Of a stretch of DNA of 64,000 nucleotides, positions 25,633 to 39,556 are shown in pieces. The notes under the pieces were generated by a model. That model did not search any database, was not told where the DNA came from, and worked only from the letters and a program-made list of their open reading frames with translations. Position 1 is the stretch's first letter; each line of letters starts with the position of its first letter. Origin of the DNA: Diprion similis (lineage: Eukaryota > Arthropoda > Insecta > Hymenoptera > Diprionidae); assembly GCF_021155765.1 (NCBI RefSeq), contig NC_060114.1, forward strand, positions 18,272,501-18,336,500, given 5' to 3'. The translations under genes were made by a program, and so were the position numbers.

Positions 25633-26026
25633 AGAAACGGCAAGAAAAAATTATTTGGAATGTGACATACGTATTTTGGGGAAAATGAATATTGTTCCGA
25701 GTAAAATACTCGACGTGGGATGGAAATTTGGGGGTAAGGATAACATCGGTAGTCACGAAGAAAACAATCTGTTAGAAAGACAGTTGTTCGGTCAGTATAA
25801 CTGTACAAAATACAGTCATAAATGTTAATTATTTTTTATTATGACAGTGACAGCGGCGAGTAGCGAATCTGATAGATTGGGAAAAACGTTTCTCCAGCTA
25901 CGATTACTCGTCGACGAGGGTAACGGGGAAACAAATAGTATATTCACGGAAATGACACTTGGACAATTTTACAAATTCCTCCATGAGCTTGAGAAAGCCA
26001 AAAGCAGCTTAGAGTTGTTGCAATAA
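25633..26026 (+). CDS. COMMD7: COMMD7-like protein, C-terminal part (two exons)
   Basis: COMMD proteins join the CCC complex that works with retromer/retriever in endosomal recycling; COMMD7 is also linked to NF-kB control. The last exon (25848-26026, after acceptor ATGACAG) encodes a COMM-domain C-terminus that reads FLQLRLLVDEGN, then EMTLGQFYKFLHELEKAKSS before TAA. This resembles the end of vertebrate COMMD7. A preceding exon (about 25633-25733) ends in KILDVGWKFG at a GTAAGG donor. The split valine codon matches the phase expected at this place. The acceptor of that exon is uncertain. The N-terminal two thirds were not found; the frames between about 25100 and 25630 are broken by stops. 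So the gene may have distant exons or be decayed. AATAAA follows near 26058. Confidence 0.6.
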
Positions 26027-27475
26027 TTATGATAATGAAAATAATAATATATAAAATAATAAATCACATACAAATATTTATGTATAGTATATAAATATTG
26101 TTGATGCATAACATCGCGTAAACAATACCGTCATCGATACGCCTCGATTCAAGTATTAGAAATATGTTTATTCAAGTATTTCTACGCACTGCTAAAAAAT
26201 GATAATTACATTAAATAAAAATTAATCTCGCATGATGCATATGTGTATACATTCTTACGTATATTTATAAAAATTACAATTCATCCTCAACTTCTAAATT
26301 CCTAATTATTGTTTACTGGTTTTGCTGTTTCTTTTTAAGGATAATTAATCTTAACTTATCATATCACTGGTGTACAATTTCGGTCAAAGCTATATTATCT
26401 TTTCTGTGGTATTTGTAAATACTTTTTGATTTTGGTTTTTTTTTTTTCCGAAAAGTTCATTTTCTTTTCAACTTGTTTCTTTACCTGCCTTCGTCAATAC
26501 CTCTACAAGTATTCTTGCGCAGATATGCCCTTTTACTTCTCCACTACCGTCATCAAACTTTTTGACGCATAAGTGTACATCGAAATGAATATAATTTGGT
26601 GCTGTCGTTTCATTGAGATTTCACTCCACACTTCGTTCTTGCTCAGGAACCAGTATCTGACGCAGAAGAGTCGTCATCTGAAATTTAAGATAAATCGATC
26701 ATGCCTAACAAAAAGCCGTTTATACAATTCTGGCAATTAAATTATTACATCTAAGTATGTATCATCGGTTAATCTTTGGTTTCTCTTTATTTTTCCGCTG
26801 ACCCTTGTGAAGCATGAATGATAATATTACTTCGAAAGAAAGAATGGAGAGAAATGACAATTTGAAGACAGAGCAAACACAAGCTGAAGACAATAGCGGA
26901 AAATTGATACAGAGTAGAAAGCGATAGAAGAAATTCGCAATATTAACATTGGTCCGTCCAGCTTTCGCCCCCAAATAAACGTGAAAAAAATATACATTTC
27001 AGTCAAAAATCGTGTTATCTTCTTTTTTTTTTATTTATTCATTGTTTAATTATCAAAAGTCGGATGTACAAATCATTATACATGTGATGTCGTAGCTTAA
27101 TATTACCGTCAGAGTCAAAATGTTTAATTATAATAAAAGTAATAAGCGATAATCTATAAAAAAAAAAAAAAAAAAAAAAAAAAACTTGAACTAATACCTC
27201 TAAGTTAATTTGAATTTCCAAAAGAGAGAAAAAAAATTACTCTTTCTAATACTAATTAAAAGCGGATTTATTTCACAAAGCGAATGACAATCGTCATTGA
27301 TTAAAAAATTTGTATGATAACATGTATTAAAAAAAAAGGATTCAGAAAATACCGAGGGGATTGAAAAATCAACAATAATATATGGTAGAAAACGATGAAC
27401 AATAATGATAACAACAATTGAGTATTATCGGTGATTGATATAACCGAAAAAACGGGCAAGACATGGTAACAATTC
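26027..27475. other. Spacer between the COMMD7-like and DSTYK genes
   Basis: The tail-to-tail interval is AT-rich, with an A-run at about 27159-27184 and several AATAAA-like hexamers. It probably holds the two 3' UTRs. No protein-like frame is recognised. Confidence 0.6.
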
Positions 27476-30400
27476 TTAAAATTCTCGCATCTGAATGTAC
27501 AAGTTAGGACAAGTGCTAGTGTAGAAAAAATTCGTCATGTGGAGAGCGGGGTGTTTAATAAATCTACGAGGCCTTTTTTTCGCGGTGTGTGCATTAGCCA
27601 TCACTCCTCTTTGATTATACGGCTCAGTCAATGATACAGCCGGACTTTTAGTTAAAGAAGAAGCCTCTCTTGCATTTAAGAAGTCTTTTTGCTGTTCAGA
27701 CTTGCCTTGTTCGGCTTTTTCTCGTATCGACTCAAGGACGGGTAGTACAGCACCTAACAATGGCCTTCGCGGTGGTTCGCCAGCCCAGCATTGCTCCATT
27801 AGTGCCCAACATTCGTCGTCAAAATGGTGGAGTCTTTCCGGTCTCAGGCCTAAACATATGATAAAATGTTATTAAACGAAGAATAGAGGTTGAAAACAAT
27901 ACTTTTTACTCAATCTCCGCAAAATATTAGAAGCTCGAATTACTGTTCCTTTCCATTGAACTATTCAGTCGAGAGACAAACAGCTGACGACGTTTTTCAC
28001 TGATCAATTTAATTGCCGATGCAAAGTTTTCATCGATCATCTTGTACCCACCTCTTCTTACGCTTGTCCAGAGTTGTTCCTTGTTGTGGAATTGTTCGAA
28101 GGCATAGGGGAGTCGTACGTTCCCTGCACAAATGTACCAGAACAAGACTCCGAACGCATAGACATCTACGCTGCTGTCGTAATGTCCAGAAAGTAGTTCC
28201 GGCGCCATGTGTACCGGAGTGCCGACGATACTTCCAGACATCATTGCTTCCGGTATGCAAAAGCCGAGATCCGTTAGTTTGGCACGGTTGTCAGTATCCA
28301 ATAAAACATTCTTCAGTTTGATGTCGCGGTGAACTAGTCCTTGGGAATGAAGATACCTTATCCCCTCGACGACGTCTATTGCAATTTGAATTCTTTCAAG
28401 CCATGACAGTCCCGCCCTTATTCCGCAGTAAAGGTCTCGGCTCAAACGGTCCGTAACAAGTAATACAGCTGGCGACAGTCCGCAACCGCCGCCGTACGAG
28501 TCGTCGACAACCGAACCGCGCAGCTTTACTATTCTTTTGTGATCGGGTATCGATCTTGTGTAATAAAATTCCATTGCCAAATCGTTCCAGTGTTTGTCGT
28601 CGGGCGGAACAACCGATTTCACCGCACACGGACCTGGCGCCCCTCCCCATTCGTCGCAAGAGAAAACAACGCCGTACTGACCCCTGCCAATCTCTTTGCC
28701 CTGGCGTGGTGCCCCATATCTCACCATATCGCTCATGGATGTAGATTCCAGGGCAAGTCTAGCCAGTCTTGGGGCGTGGAATTTCCTTATTGCAACCCTC
28801 TGCTCTTCCGTTCTTTCAAGCTTTCCAGAGTAATGACTTTCCAGAGAGCGAAGCGCCGACTGAAACGAGTCGTGCGACGATTTCACTTTTTCTCTGAACT
28901 GTGTCGCTATGGCTTTAGAGAGTCGGGCTGAGTTTAGAGAGTTCAGAACGTCGACGGCTACTCTTCTTCTCCACGAAACGTCGAGTACTGGTGTCGATGA
29001 CCACGGAAGCGGGAGGGACTTTACTAATTGCCTTAATCTTTCTAGAAACGAGTGAACCATTGACATGGAATTGTCGGTTAGCTCGACGTTGTAAGCTGCC
29101 GATAGTATCTGCTTGAGCGCGTCGCTCGCCAACAGACTCGACTCGTGCTCGTAACTCCTTTCCAGACTCAGCAAACACCTCTGCAATGTTCCAACGAACG
29201 TTTCTCGCAGGCAGTCAACAGACGTCACTAACTGTTTGGCCACTCGTTCACTCAGAGAACTGAGCAGCAGTCTTTGGACTTCGAGCGTCGCCGCGCGAAT
29301 GGTGTCGCACCATTCTCTCCTTTCGCCGTTTTCCAGGTTAATACTTTCGCTGTGGTAATTGCCCTCTCCCTCGATCAGATCAGTCTTCATTTCGTCAATA
29401 ATGTTTTGTATCAGTTCAGTAACCTCCTCCTGCTTCTCGCTTACCAGCTTCATCAGACTGTTGTACAGCACGTTCTCCTTTTGTCGCGCGTATTGTATCC
29501 TGCGCGGCGTTATCTGTAATTCTCTCGCCATGTCGAAAGCGCTCAGTATGAATTTGCGTAGACTGGTCGTATGAACTTCGTTCAACATGTTGCTGGCGTT
29601 CACCAAATACTTCTGCAAACACTCCTCTGTAAACCGAAGTACTTGGTCCATCTTTTGCGGCGAATTTATAAACTGACTAGAGCTGCTGTAGTCGCTCCCG
29701 TCGAGCCAAGAAAGCTGATCAACCTCGACAGATTCTTCCATTCTCAAGAATCCCAGACTAGCTATTTGATTCAGCCATGTCAGACCGAGGAGATTCATTT
29801 TTCGTGTGGTTCTCTCCTCTCCGTCTTGCAGAGACGTCGACCCGTTTTCGTATACGGTTTCCTGGAGGCGGTGTTGTTCGGATTCTGTTAATTCCGTGTC
29901 TGCATTGTCGAGTAACATGTTGATTTCCGAGGATATAAAGAGAACCGGGTAATCGGGATAAGTTTCCTTCAGGTCTCTCAATTCCTCCAAGTTTTCTTGG
30001 CTCAAAGGATGGTCTCCCAGCGCGTAGAAGAATATCGGCAAGACTTTGAGGATTCCTCTTGACAAGACTTCGGTGGCCCCGTCTTTGGGGGTCACAAATA
30101 TCTGTACATTATCTCGCAGCAGGACCTTGTCTACTTTCACTTCAAGAACGGCTGGGCAATTGATGTCGTCGTTCTCGGTTCTTGTTAGATCTTCGACAGG
30201 AAGAGTACTCCACGTTTTTTCGTTGCACTGGAGCCTTTCCACAACCTCGTATTCCAAGTTCAGTGTCAGACTGACGTGATTCGTCTCTCCGTAGCTGATC
30301 CTTATCCATCTCCATGATCCGTTACAAGTTGGTAAAAGTTCAGAAGATAGTAATGTGTTCACGAGATGCGCTTTTGCCTTTGTATCTTGACCCATTATGA

Positions 30401-31658
30401 CTATCGCTGGCGAGTCTTCAAGAATGTGAGTAATCCTTTCCAATGTCAATGGCGTTAGCAAGTCTTCGCTCACGTTTTCTGTAATTTGAAACATACGTCG
30501 ATCAATTTATAGGCCATTTTTTCTAGCTTTACGTAATGGAAATAAATATGAATCAATTTTTCAGGCCTCTCTATAGCGGTATGAGTGCGAAGGCTTCAGA
30601 CAACTGGATAGTGAGTTGAAATGGCAAATACAAATGAGTAATAGTGTTTTAAAAGTTTCGATATCTGTGTTATCAGGGACCAACATGTCATCGAGATCAA
30701 TTTGTATGAGAATCCTATTATTAGGAATAGTTGTAGCATAAAAATTTTGCAAACTTATAAACCCTATCGATATCATTAACATAAATGAAGAAGAAAGGCG
30801 GACCCGAGTGTGCACCTTGTCCTACAGCGGACATAACGCAAATAGGCTGAGATATGAAATTTTTACTTTAACAAACTGGACTCTGTCTCATAAAAATGAG
30901 CCAACCCAACGAGGCAGTAAACCTATGACCCCATAAGGAGCAAGTTTTCTGACAAGTAAATCAATATTTACAACATCGGTAGCAGTTGTAAGAACAGAGT
31001 TTAAGTAGTCAACAGTGTAGCTTTCACTCAAACTATTAGTAATACCTATATTCAGTATAAACACAAATAATAATAGACATGAAGGGACCAGATAAAAGTC
31101 GATGCTGTTCGGGCATTATAAAGTCACCGTACAAGTGAATTGCAAATCAAATTATCGATTAGTTCAGAGAAAATTTTGTATTCACTGATTAGGGGATATT
31201 CGTTCATGTTGGAAAGATCATGTTTTGCGTGCAGTAGAGTGACGAAGCACTGTTTCCAACAGTCAGGAAAACAACCTAGTGATAGGGACAAGTTTTAAAT
31301 TCTAGTTAAGATAGGATCATAGAACGAAGCACACCTTTCGATAAGCAATGGTCTTGTCTGGACCTGCGCTACAGGTTTCATCCTATTTAGAAATTACTTT
31401 ACCAAGATTACTTTTGTTAAACTATAGAAAAGTGAGACAGTCAAAGCAATTGAATTCAACTTTGGTTGATGACAAATCCATTGCTGTGTAAACACTGTCG
31501 ATCGTTAAAAAAAAAAAAAAAATACAAAATTTACCATCTGGAAAGAAATTTTCAGCAGCAATGGCGTCAAGGGTCCGCTGCGTTTCCTTTAGAATACATC
31601 TTAGTTTCCTTCTGTTTTTGTAGTATTTTCTGAACTCCAATCGCAGCTTGCTTACCAT
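27476..31658 (-). CDS. DSTYK: Dual serine/threonine and tyrosine protein kinase (complete)
   Basis: This RIP-like dusty kinase is known in vertebrates to act in FGF/ERK signalling and cell death control. Three exons in transcript order are 31658-31535 (ATG start, [20 protein letters not shown], like the RRYRRYLGRLRQ start of the family), 30478-28052 and 27849-27476. They give 974 residues, close to the human 929. Splices keep phase: GATG|gtaaat joins AAAACGTG to make PDENVSED, and AAGAG|gtgggt joins GCCTGAG to make RRGLRPERL. The long middle region has the alpha-helical, GTPase-like N-terminal part of the family. The kinase domain begins near residue 635 with GRGQYG (about 639-644). It has the VAIK lysine as CAVK (662), HRDIKLKN (758-765), DLG in place of DFG (778-780, normal for DSTYK) and APE (800-802). 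The C-terminus is a low-complexity tail after [13 protein letters not shown]. An in-frame ATG at 30494 is intronic. Confidence 0.95.
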
Positions 31659-34600
31659 TTTGATACTCTGAGTTTAGTACTGGGCAGTGGCAGGGAATAT
31701 GTTTCATATCCTAGAAATAAAAGTTTTTTAGATATAATTTAGGAAATATTATGGAGCGGCAAGCTTTACACTAACATATCGAAGACGCTGTATGTCTATT
31801 GTTGCAGAATAAAGAGCACTGAAAGGAAAGTGTGAAGCCACTAACTGCAAGCCTTCGATTGCTCTGTCGGGGTCAGTAAATTTGCCATCAAAAGAAACCA
31901 GAGATTAACAATCTTCTCTTCAAGGTTATGATGAACGGTTGGAGAGAAGGGGTTTGCAAGTATATCGCCGTGTTTATTCGGATTAGACTTCAATGCGGTT
32001 TGCACGGAGGAATGATTTTAAAAAAATTTCATAAAATCTGCCAGAACACATGAAGGGGGGGATACAGAATAGCCATATTACGATGAATGCAGTTGAATGT
32101 TCGATTCTACGGATTCAAATGCGCATCGGTGTTGTTGATGCTAACGGATTTTGTTAATAAAGAGATATTTGGGATGGGATTAGCCAAAATTATGTGGATC
32201 CTAACTGAACTAGTCTACGTGATCGGAAACTAGGATCGATTGCTAATTAAATTACATTTAAAAATTATGGTTGGCACGCAGTATCGCTGAAGCTCTTGTT
32301 GATGTTTGGAAAAACGCAAGAGTTGCGCAGGTTTTCCAAAATTTCAATGCGGTCAACAACAGCACGGCACAGCGGATTTTTATTCTCGTTCAAAGCATAT
32401 GCCTCCATGACCGCGCTGCACAAACAACACGATTACGAGAGTAGTATAGTCCTTACAAAATGTGTGTAATATGTAATTTCGACTCGTATGATGTGCACTA
32501 ATCCGAGTAAACTCTCTCGACTAACACATGACGGTTACTAACTTCCCTATGCAAGTGGGTTGCTGCATGCATTTCGTGTATTATTCGCAACTAGCGCCAC
32601 CTACGTCCACAGACTTAAAATCATTTGGATTTCGACTGACCAATTTCAAATAGGTTTTCGAACGTTTTCAGCAATTGGGAATAAAATCTTTTCAGCTTAA
32701 GTTTTCGGAAATTTTCAGTGTTCTAATAGAGGACCGTAAATTGCTTTATAAACTTAAAGAAATCGAGCGATTTCTAATTCAGAATATAATGATCATCTAT
32801 TAATCACTTGGTTGTGGCCGAAAAATTTGTCGGAATTTAATTGAAATTTTTTCAAAAAATTAACGAATTTCTCAAAGTTTCTCATCGCAAGAAAGGTTGC
32901 TGTCTTTCAAATATTATCAAGTTACGCGACGTTGAATGAAGAAAGACTCATCGCATTATCCGTGACGAATATTAGGGAATTCCCAGATTATAGCTGGAGG
33001 TCATCGCATGCGAGTTTCTCAGTTTTTTACTCGCGTTAACTGCCACTCGGTTTCGTTTGACGGATTCGAGTTTTGATCTCGCACGTGCGATTTTCTTTTG
33101 TTCTGTCGATCATGTCGAAGATCCGTAACGCCACGAGAAGTTGGAAAATATCTTGTGGACGTTCCGCACGCATATATTCAGTGACCTTGACTGTGGATCA
33201 ACGTAAAACCAGTTTGGAACAGAAAACGCCTGTTGATGTATTTATGAGATGTGCTTTTTGAGAAGGAAGTTGCTAAAAAAAAAAAAAAAAAGATTCATAG
33301 TTGCTGTCATTTGAAGTCTATGTACAGTTATAGAGATGCTTGAATCCTAGCATACGGCGATGTATCTATACTATACATGCGTACGAGTGACATCAGAATC
33401 GAAAATAGCTTCTGCCACAAGCGTAATAATAGAACGTAATCACTTTCCGACTTGAAACTGGTGTGAAAAATTGCAAAGTCGGTTATTGCTATTGTATTAT
33501 TATACTTGTCTATAAAAGTGCGGCCAAACGATGTAAATAATAATAATAATAATCATTACGTTTAAATTTATCGCGACCGCAAGGCACGGTTGTTCACAGA
33601 ATCCCGATCTTATGATGCGTGCACGAAAGATTATTGCATCGACTTTTTACGGATGATAAATATCGATACGGAGAATCTCGATTCTTTTTCTACTTTTTAC
33701 CCAACCATTGCCTCCTTTTCTTCCTGCCAGTTGTTGCGGCGAGTCGGGATTGTATTTGCTTGCAATCACACATTGTCACTGCGCACAATGGAATGCTCAT
33801 GATATAGGCACTCGTTTTGACTATAATGTAAATAAAAAATCACGTAATATTGACACTAGGCCTACCGGCAGAAAATCGCTGCTGTACTGCTGTGTGAAGT
33901 ATTGATGTAAGTCTTACAAACATGCGATGCACGCGCATGCATGTAGGGAATCGTTGTACGGGTGTGTTTGCAGTCGATGGGTCATTCGGCCGGTATTTGT
34001 AATCTGTGTATCAACTGTTTTCTACAATATTGAATACATATACTCAAGAAAGATTGCAGCAGCATTGAACAACAATGCATATCACTTGTCATGGTACAAC
34101 GAATCTGAGTAAATGTTATCCCAACAACACTCGTGAAATACTTTAAAAACTGTTTGGAATAGCTTTGAAATTTCTAAACAAGCATCGAGATACACGAAAG
34201 TCTGTATTTAAAAACCGTTGACTCGAAGTTCAAAAGTCGAACAATCGGTTTTGCACGCATTCGATAATTGCAGGTAGAAGATGTTGTCATATCTCGAAAA
34301 GATTATACGTATGTGCGGTGAAAATTGCGTATAACAAATTGCACAAGTGTTTCACATAATATTAGTGCTGGAGAGGGATTCACGGCTGATGAAAACACAA
34401 GTATAACATACCTTTATCGGTTAGACGGTTGAACGATTGATGCTTTTCCATGAGCAGAGTATGGAAAATACTAGATACTAGTTCAACTTTTGTCGTTCCG
34501 TTAGTATTTATCGCTCTCGTATATAAAACGACGATTTCATACGCCCAGTGGCTTGTTCAATTCATATTGTGGAACTAAAATGACATCGGGGTTTTAGGCC

Positions 34601-37108
34601 AGTAACTATGCATTCCCACTTTGCCTACCGCTTGTTTGTTGTATGGTATATAATCTGGAGAAATGGGATATCAACTAAAACAAAAAATAACAATAACAAA
34701 AATAGGATGAATAATTTATTGACAAGACTGCGATAGCTCAAATCGGCCAGACATCACAATCTAATAACTTATTGCATTTTTTTGCTTATTCAAATTCAAT
34801 TTGTCAATTTGTATAATATCAACTATACATGAGTCATGTAGCAGGCGGGTAAACAAGTAAACGATGAAGTTGAAAAGAATTATTTTGATAATTGCACATG
34901 TAGATTTGTTTCCGGTTTGCGCCCTACTGTTCCGCTGTTAAAAAAATATAATTCAGGCTCAGTTCACTTTGTCGGTAATAATTACCGACGATAATTTTTA
35001 TTACCGACTGATCATCGGTTATCGACTAGCGACAAGTACTTGTTCGTTGAATCCACAAGACCAATACTTATCCACCGAGTTAAGACTACCAGTCTGTCTG
35101 CTTGACGATCGGTAGGCTTCATTTCAGGACGACGTCGGTACGATTGGTAAGTATTCAGGCAAATATAAAATATAATAATTTTTGCAAAATTGCCGTCAAG
35201 ACTGTGTCAATCATTTATCAAAAGAATGAATCTGTGCCGAGGATAAAAAGCTGTTTGTACAAACACGTGGGTAAAAAATTTTCAACTTTGGGCAGTACGA
35301 CTCGCAATCAGTCTAGCTGATTCCGATTGCGATCTCTTCATTAAAATATTATATTTGTACAATCGATTAGTTTCTTTTCTCACAAATCAAGTAGAATTCT
35401 CTTGGGATAATTATTATCTATGCAACGATGAAACTGACAAAGAAAATGTCGTGGAGATGAAAAAGCGTGGTTAATTAATTCTTGGACGCACATAGGGATT
35501 TCAAATAAAAGAAGAACGTACTTAACAGTAGAAGAGAAGAAATCGAACGATCTTGGATTCTTCAGTAGAAATTTTTTCCTCCTGCTATCACTCAAGGCGG
35601 AGTGTATAGTAGAGGTATACGCTCTCTTCAAACATTAAAGAAAAAGTGGAATCGTTAATCTAAGAGATGCTAAGGTATACAATATGATAGGGGGGGTCGT
35701 TATTTGAAAAGTACAGTAGTAGGAGAAGCGTATAACGGAAAGCGGAAAGAAGAGCGGAGACAGGAAAGGGGCTGTAAGGACCTTTCGGCGTCGAGTCGCG
35801 ACTCTTTGATCAACTCACCAGTCCGCAGTTCGCCCCGTGCACTAAACGCGTCCTGATCTCTCTCATGAATATGTAGTACCTTAAACAATTCCGTAAGCCA
35901 CCTAATTGACGCGTCAGAAAAAAAAAAAAAAACAACAACAACAACAACAAAACACAAGACAAAAAGATTGGATTTAGTTTTCGGTGAAAAATGCCACGAG
36001 GGAAGAAAGAAAGAAAAATGCATCAAACGGTTAGATTGAAATCTGAATTAAACTGAATCTGTATAAGAGTTGTATAATTCAGATATTTCCAAATTTTTAA
36101 TGTCACGAAATACGAGTTGATGTTAAATTTAGAAGAGATCTATTAGAATTCGAGTGCGGTGCTGGATTACCTCAGAAATTATTTTATCTGTCATGATTGT
36201 ACGAGTGAATTGATAAACACTTCAATTTATTGCTCACCTATATCGTTTATTCTGATTCAGATGATTAATTTTCATGATCTTTGTTCGACTGTATTTTTAA
36301 GATAAAAATCTGAAAATCGGCTTGATTACAATGCTAAAATTGGGGTTAATTATCGTCACAGTATAAAATACCGAGAAATCGAATATTTTTTAAAATATGG
36401 CAAGTTTATTCAGCCTGTTTGTCATTAGTTTTCACTTGATTGGGACGGTTGCAATAAAAGAAGAGAAAATGAATTTCGGGTAAAAGCTGAAGAGGTGAGG
36501 AAAAGGGTCCCAAGAATTGATTGACGCGAGTTAAAATGAAGAGAGAAACGAAGTTTCGAATTCATGATGAAATTGATTAGACATCTTTGATGCAAGGCGG
36601 TGAATAATAACGCAAAACGCGCTGCCGTCTCGGGTATACAACATGTATATACAATTTCGAGGGGGGAAATGGAATCGCGAACCAAGTGCCATCGTGTCGT
36701 ATATACAAGAATCATAACGAACAACGTCGCACTCTTTGGCACTCGGATATTCGGAGTGCTCGCTCGTTCGCGGACTCTGGAAATCCGGGAGTCCCGGACT
36801 CCTGGAAGATCGGCAGAGATCAAAGACCCTCGAGGGTTATCCGCGGTCCCTATGCTGCAGCCCTCGTACGCTTACACTCGACTCGTTCTAGAGTGGCGTC
36901 AACTTGAATCCCGGAACAGGAATAAAGAATCGATGGCCTCATGCGTGAAACGATGCCACTGCAAACAATCCGCGATTTGTTTAGGTACCTACTACCATTC
37001 CATCGTGATGCCCACGAGCCCTACAAGGTACATCCGATAACCCGACTCTCTCCAGAGATCGGATACACAACTGACCATGCTGGGATCACTGACCATTCAC
37101 CCCTCATA

Positions 37109-37182
37109 TTATTACACATCAAAATACAGGGAAATATTTCACCCTGCAGGATCCCCGAATCCGTAGGGTTGATGTGTAATAA
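37109..37182. repeat. Short perfect inverted repeat
   Basis: TTATTACACATCAA at 37109-37122 is matched by its exact complement at 37169-37182, a 14-bp stem with a 46-base spacer. GAAATATTTCACC near 37131 also has an inverted partner near 37213. Confidence 0.7.
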
Positions 37183-38368
37183 CCTTTCGTTGTGGAATTA
37201 TTCAACCGTCTGGTGAAATATTTTATGTCCCTAGATATTCTTTCAGAATAAAATGGCGTCGATGAGAGGCATCAGCTGATCGGTTTACGTTAATTGCAAC
37301 TATCTACTCGTAATTCAAGTCAAGGAAAACTTCGTGTAAGCTCTCAGACTTTTTTATTTTGTTGTATGAAGTTGATCGCGAGTGAAGCGAAATTGGACGA
37401 ATAACCTCACTTATATATTTAAATACGTCTGTAACCTACAACATATTTGGACAACAGATATACAGCGAGGTCTTCGGCATTTTCACACTTGAATTTTCTG
37501 TACTTTTACCCTTCAGTGGGCTCTCGGCGACTTGATATCTCGCGGGTTAGATTAGATCTGTGTTCTCTCGCATCGTCGTCCGCGGGGTCGACTCCCATCA
37601 TCGGGAAAAGGACGCGCCCGGGAATCACATGAATAGCAGCCCAGCCTTTGATTCAATTCTTTTTCCCAATCTCGCCGCGCTAATGCACTTTCCCTAATCC
37701 ATGAGTCTGATCATCGTCACATTCTCAATGCACATGCATTAATATCACATCCTACAAAATTTTGTCCAGCATTCGTAACATCGTCTTGTGTTCACATCGA
37801 GAGTATCTAAGGTATGATATATAGGCAAATGCCATGGTTATAATGCAGAAATCCGTCGTATGCCTACATTTGATGCGGGTTTCGTTCGGATGAGACTGGA
37901 TAACGAGCTTAGCTCACGCCGTTAAGTAGGTGCTCGAAGGAAACGCGCTCAGGGTCTGCAGAATGGAGGGGAAGTGCTGATCCAATAATTAGCCAATTAG
38001 TCGCGATGGGGGACGAGGGGACAGAGAAAGAGAGACAGAGAGAAGGAGTGTGAGAGAGGTGGCTTCTGATTCTCTGTCGTTACTTATCGCCCACTTGGCT
38101 AATCTCTCAATTTTCACCAATCAAGCCACTGCCTTATGGGTATACGGATTACCACCCTGTTCCCGACTTCTCGAAGTCTCACTCATTCACTTCGCCCGGA
38201 GTTTCTCGAACTAAATACGAATTATCATTGATTTTCTTTAATACTCCGTCAAATTGTCCTTACAGGTACTTTTAAGTAGTACAGATCACAAAAAAAAAAA
38301 TGTAATCATTCGTTTCACCACATTTCCGCAAACCGAGAAGATTGAGAATATATAATACATCATATAAA

Positions 38369-38499
38369 GGGTGCGTTCCGATATTGGCTTCCAGTGCTGT
38401 CGACAATCTTTTATCTCATTTGCGCTTCTAAGTTCGTGAGTAGCTCTGCCTCTGTCCTAGGGAGTTTTTAGCGCTGCCAGCTAATTTAGGAACGCACCC
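38369..38499. mobile_element. 131-bp MITE with GGGTGCGTTCC ends
   Basis: Starts GGGTGCGTTCCGATATTGGC and, reverse-complemented from the right end, GGGTGCGTTCCTAAATTAGC. Similarity continues to AGYGCT at about base 30. AAA flanks both sides and may be the target duplication. No coding sequence; transposon class not assigned. Confidence 0.75.
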
Positions 38500-38814
38500 A
38501 AAGAAAAATTTCGTGTTCAAGATTGTACGATGCGGTTCTACTGTAGAATAATTTTTCTTTGAATTCGAAAATTTAGCGCATAAGATATTTTCTTTTACAG
38601 TGTATTTATACAAATTTTACCAAAGAAATTACGTGTATAAATAGGGCAGGTCTCGACGGTGGATCAGTTATACGCAAGTCAAAATGGAGGATGTTCGCTG
38701 ACTTGGTTGGAAAAGCGCAGGGTTCAGGAGGCGGGATCAGATATTGTACCGGTCGCCAGTCGCTGGCGTCAATATCTCTCGCTCTTTCTCTCTGCTTGAC
38801 TCTTAGACGCCACA

Positions 38815-38839
38815 GGTTAGGTTAGATTAGGTTAGGTTA
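38815..38839. repeat. Interstitial TTAGG-type pentamers
   Basis: Five near-consecutive GGTTA units with one GATTA variant. It is the same pentamer as the arthropod telomere repeat. Confidence 0.7.
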
Positions 38840-39370
38840 TAGTGAAAAGCTAAAAGCAAAGTACGATTCAGGATGGATGGATGAACGGAGTAGGGCTACC
38901 GCTGGCTAATTATGATCAGGCGATCACGGATCAGGAGTAGCGTATCTACACGCAATACCGTATCGATCAACACTGCATGCCTCCTTCTTCGCCATTTCAA
39001 GATCTATCGGGTAACGCTTCCTGTCTCACGGATCCACTTTATTTGTTAGAATTTCCTTCGCGCTTTACTTACTAATCGGAGCCCATAATCGGTGTCATGC
39101 ACGTTTCATATGTGTAGCGTCAATCTGCAAAAATTATGGCAATAGCTTGTATACAGTTACGTTTGGGAAATATGAGTCACTGTAAGAAAATCGCGGTTTC
39201 GATTATTATTTGATGCTCGTCTCACAGTATATGATGTCGATCTGACACTATTATTACTTATGTTGAATTTTCGGATTGATTACGAATATTATTTCAAAAA
39301 ATTCTACGCTGATCGACTAATTTCAATTTCAACACCACCATTTTTTATTTTTACAGTTTACCGCCTTCTT

Positions 39371-39556
39371 TGTACACATGGAGAAATTCATTACGAGACG
39401 GCGAACTTTTTCGACATGTCAGTTGGGTTGGTTATGCAGATTCAGCCCGTAGCGGCCGGTCTGCAGTGGCAATTTGCAGGCTGAATCTGCATTGCCAACG
39501 CAACTGACTTGTCGAAATATTTTGCCTTTCCAGAATCCATTTCCCCGTGTGTACCG
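39371..39556. mobile_element. Inverted-repeat element of about 186 bp
   Basis: The arms diverge but clearly pair: GCAGATTCAGCC near 39436 against its complement near 39480, and TTTCGACATGTCAGTTGGGTTGG near 39408-39431 against the complement at 39495-39520. The outer ends share TACACATGGAGAAAT/TACACACGGGGAAAT. Likely a foldback MITE. Confidence 0.65.

Noticed and set aside
26640..26684. Possible minus-strand terminal exon with acceptor TTTCAG and a short acidic DDSSASDTGS ending
   Set aside because: Only ten residues before a stop; the phase fits DSTYK by a one-in-three chance, and the regular DSTYK last exon at 27476-27849 is intact.
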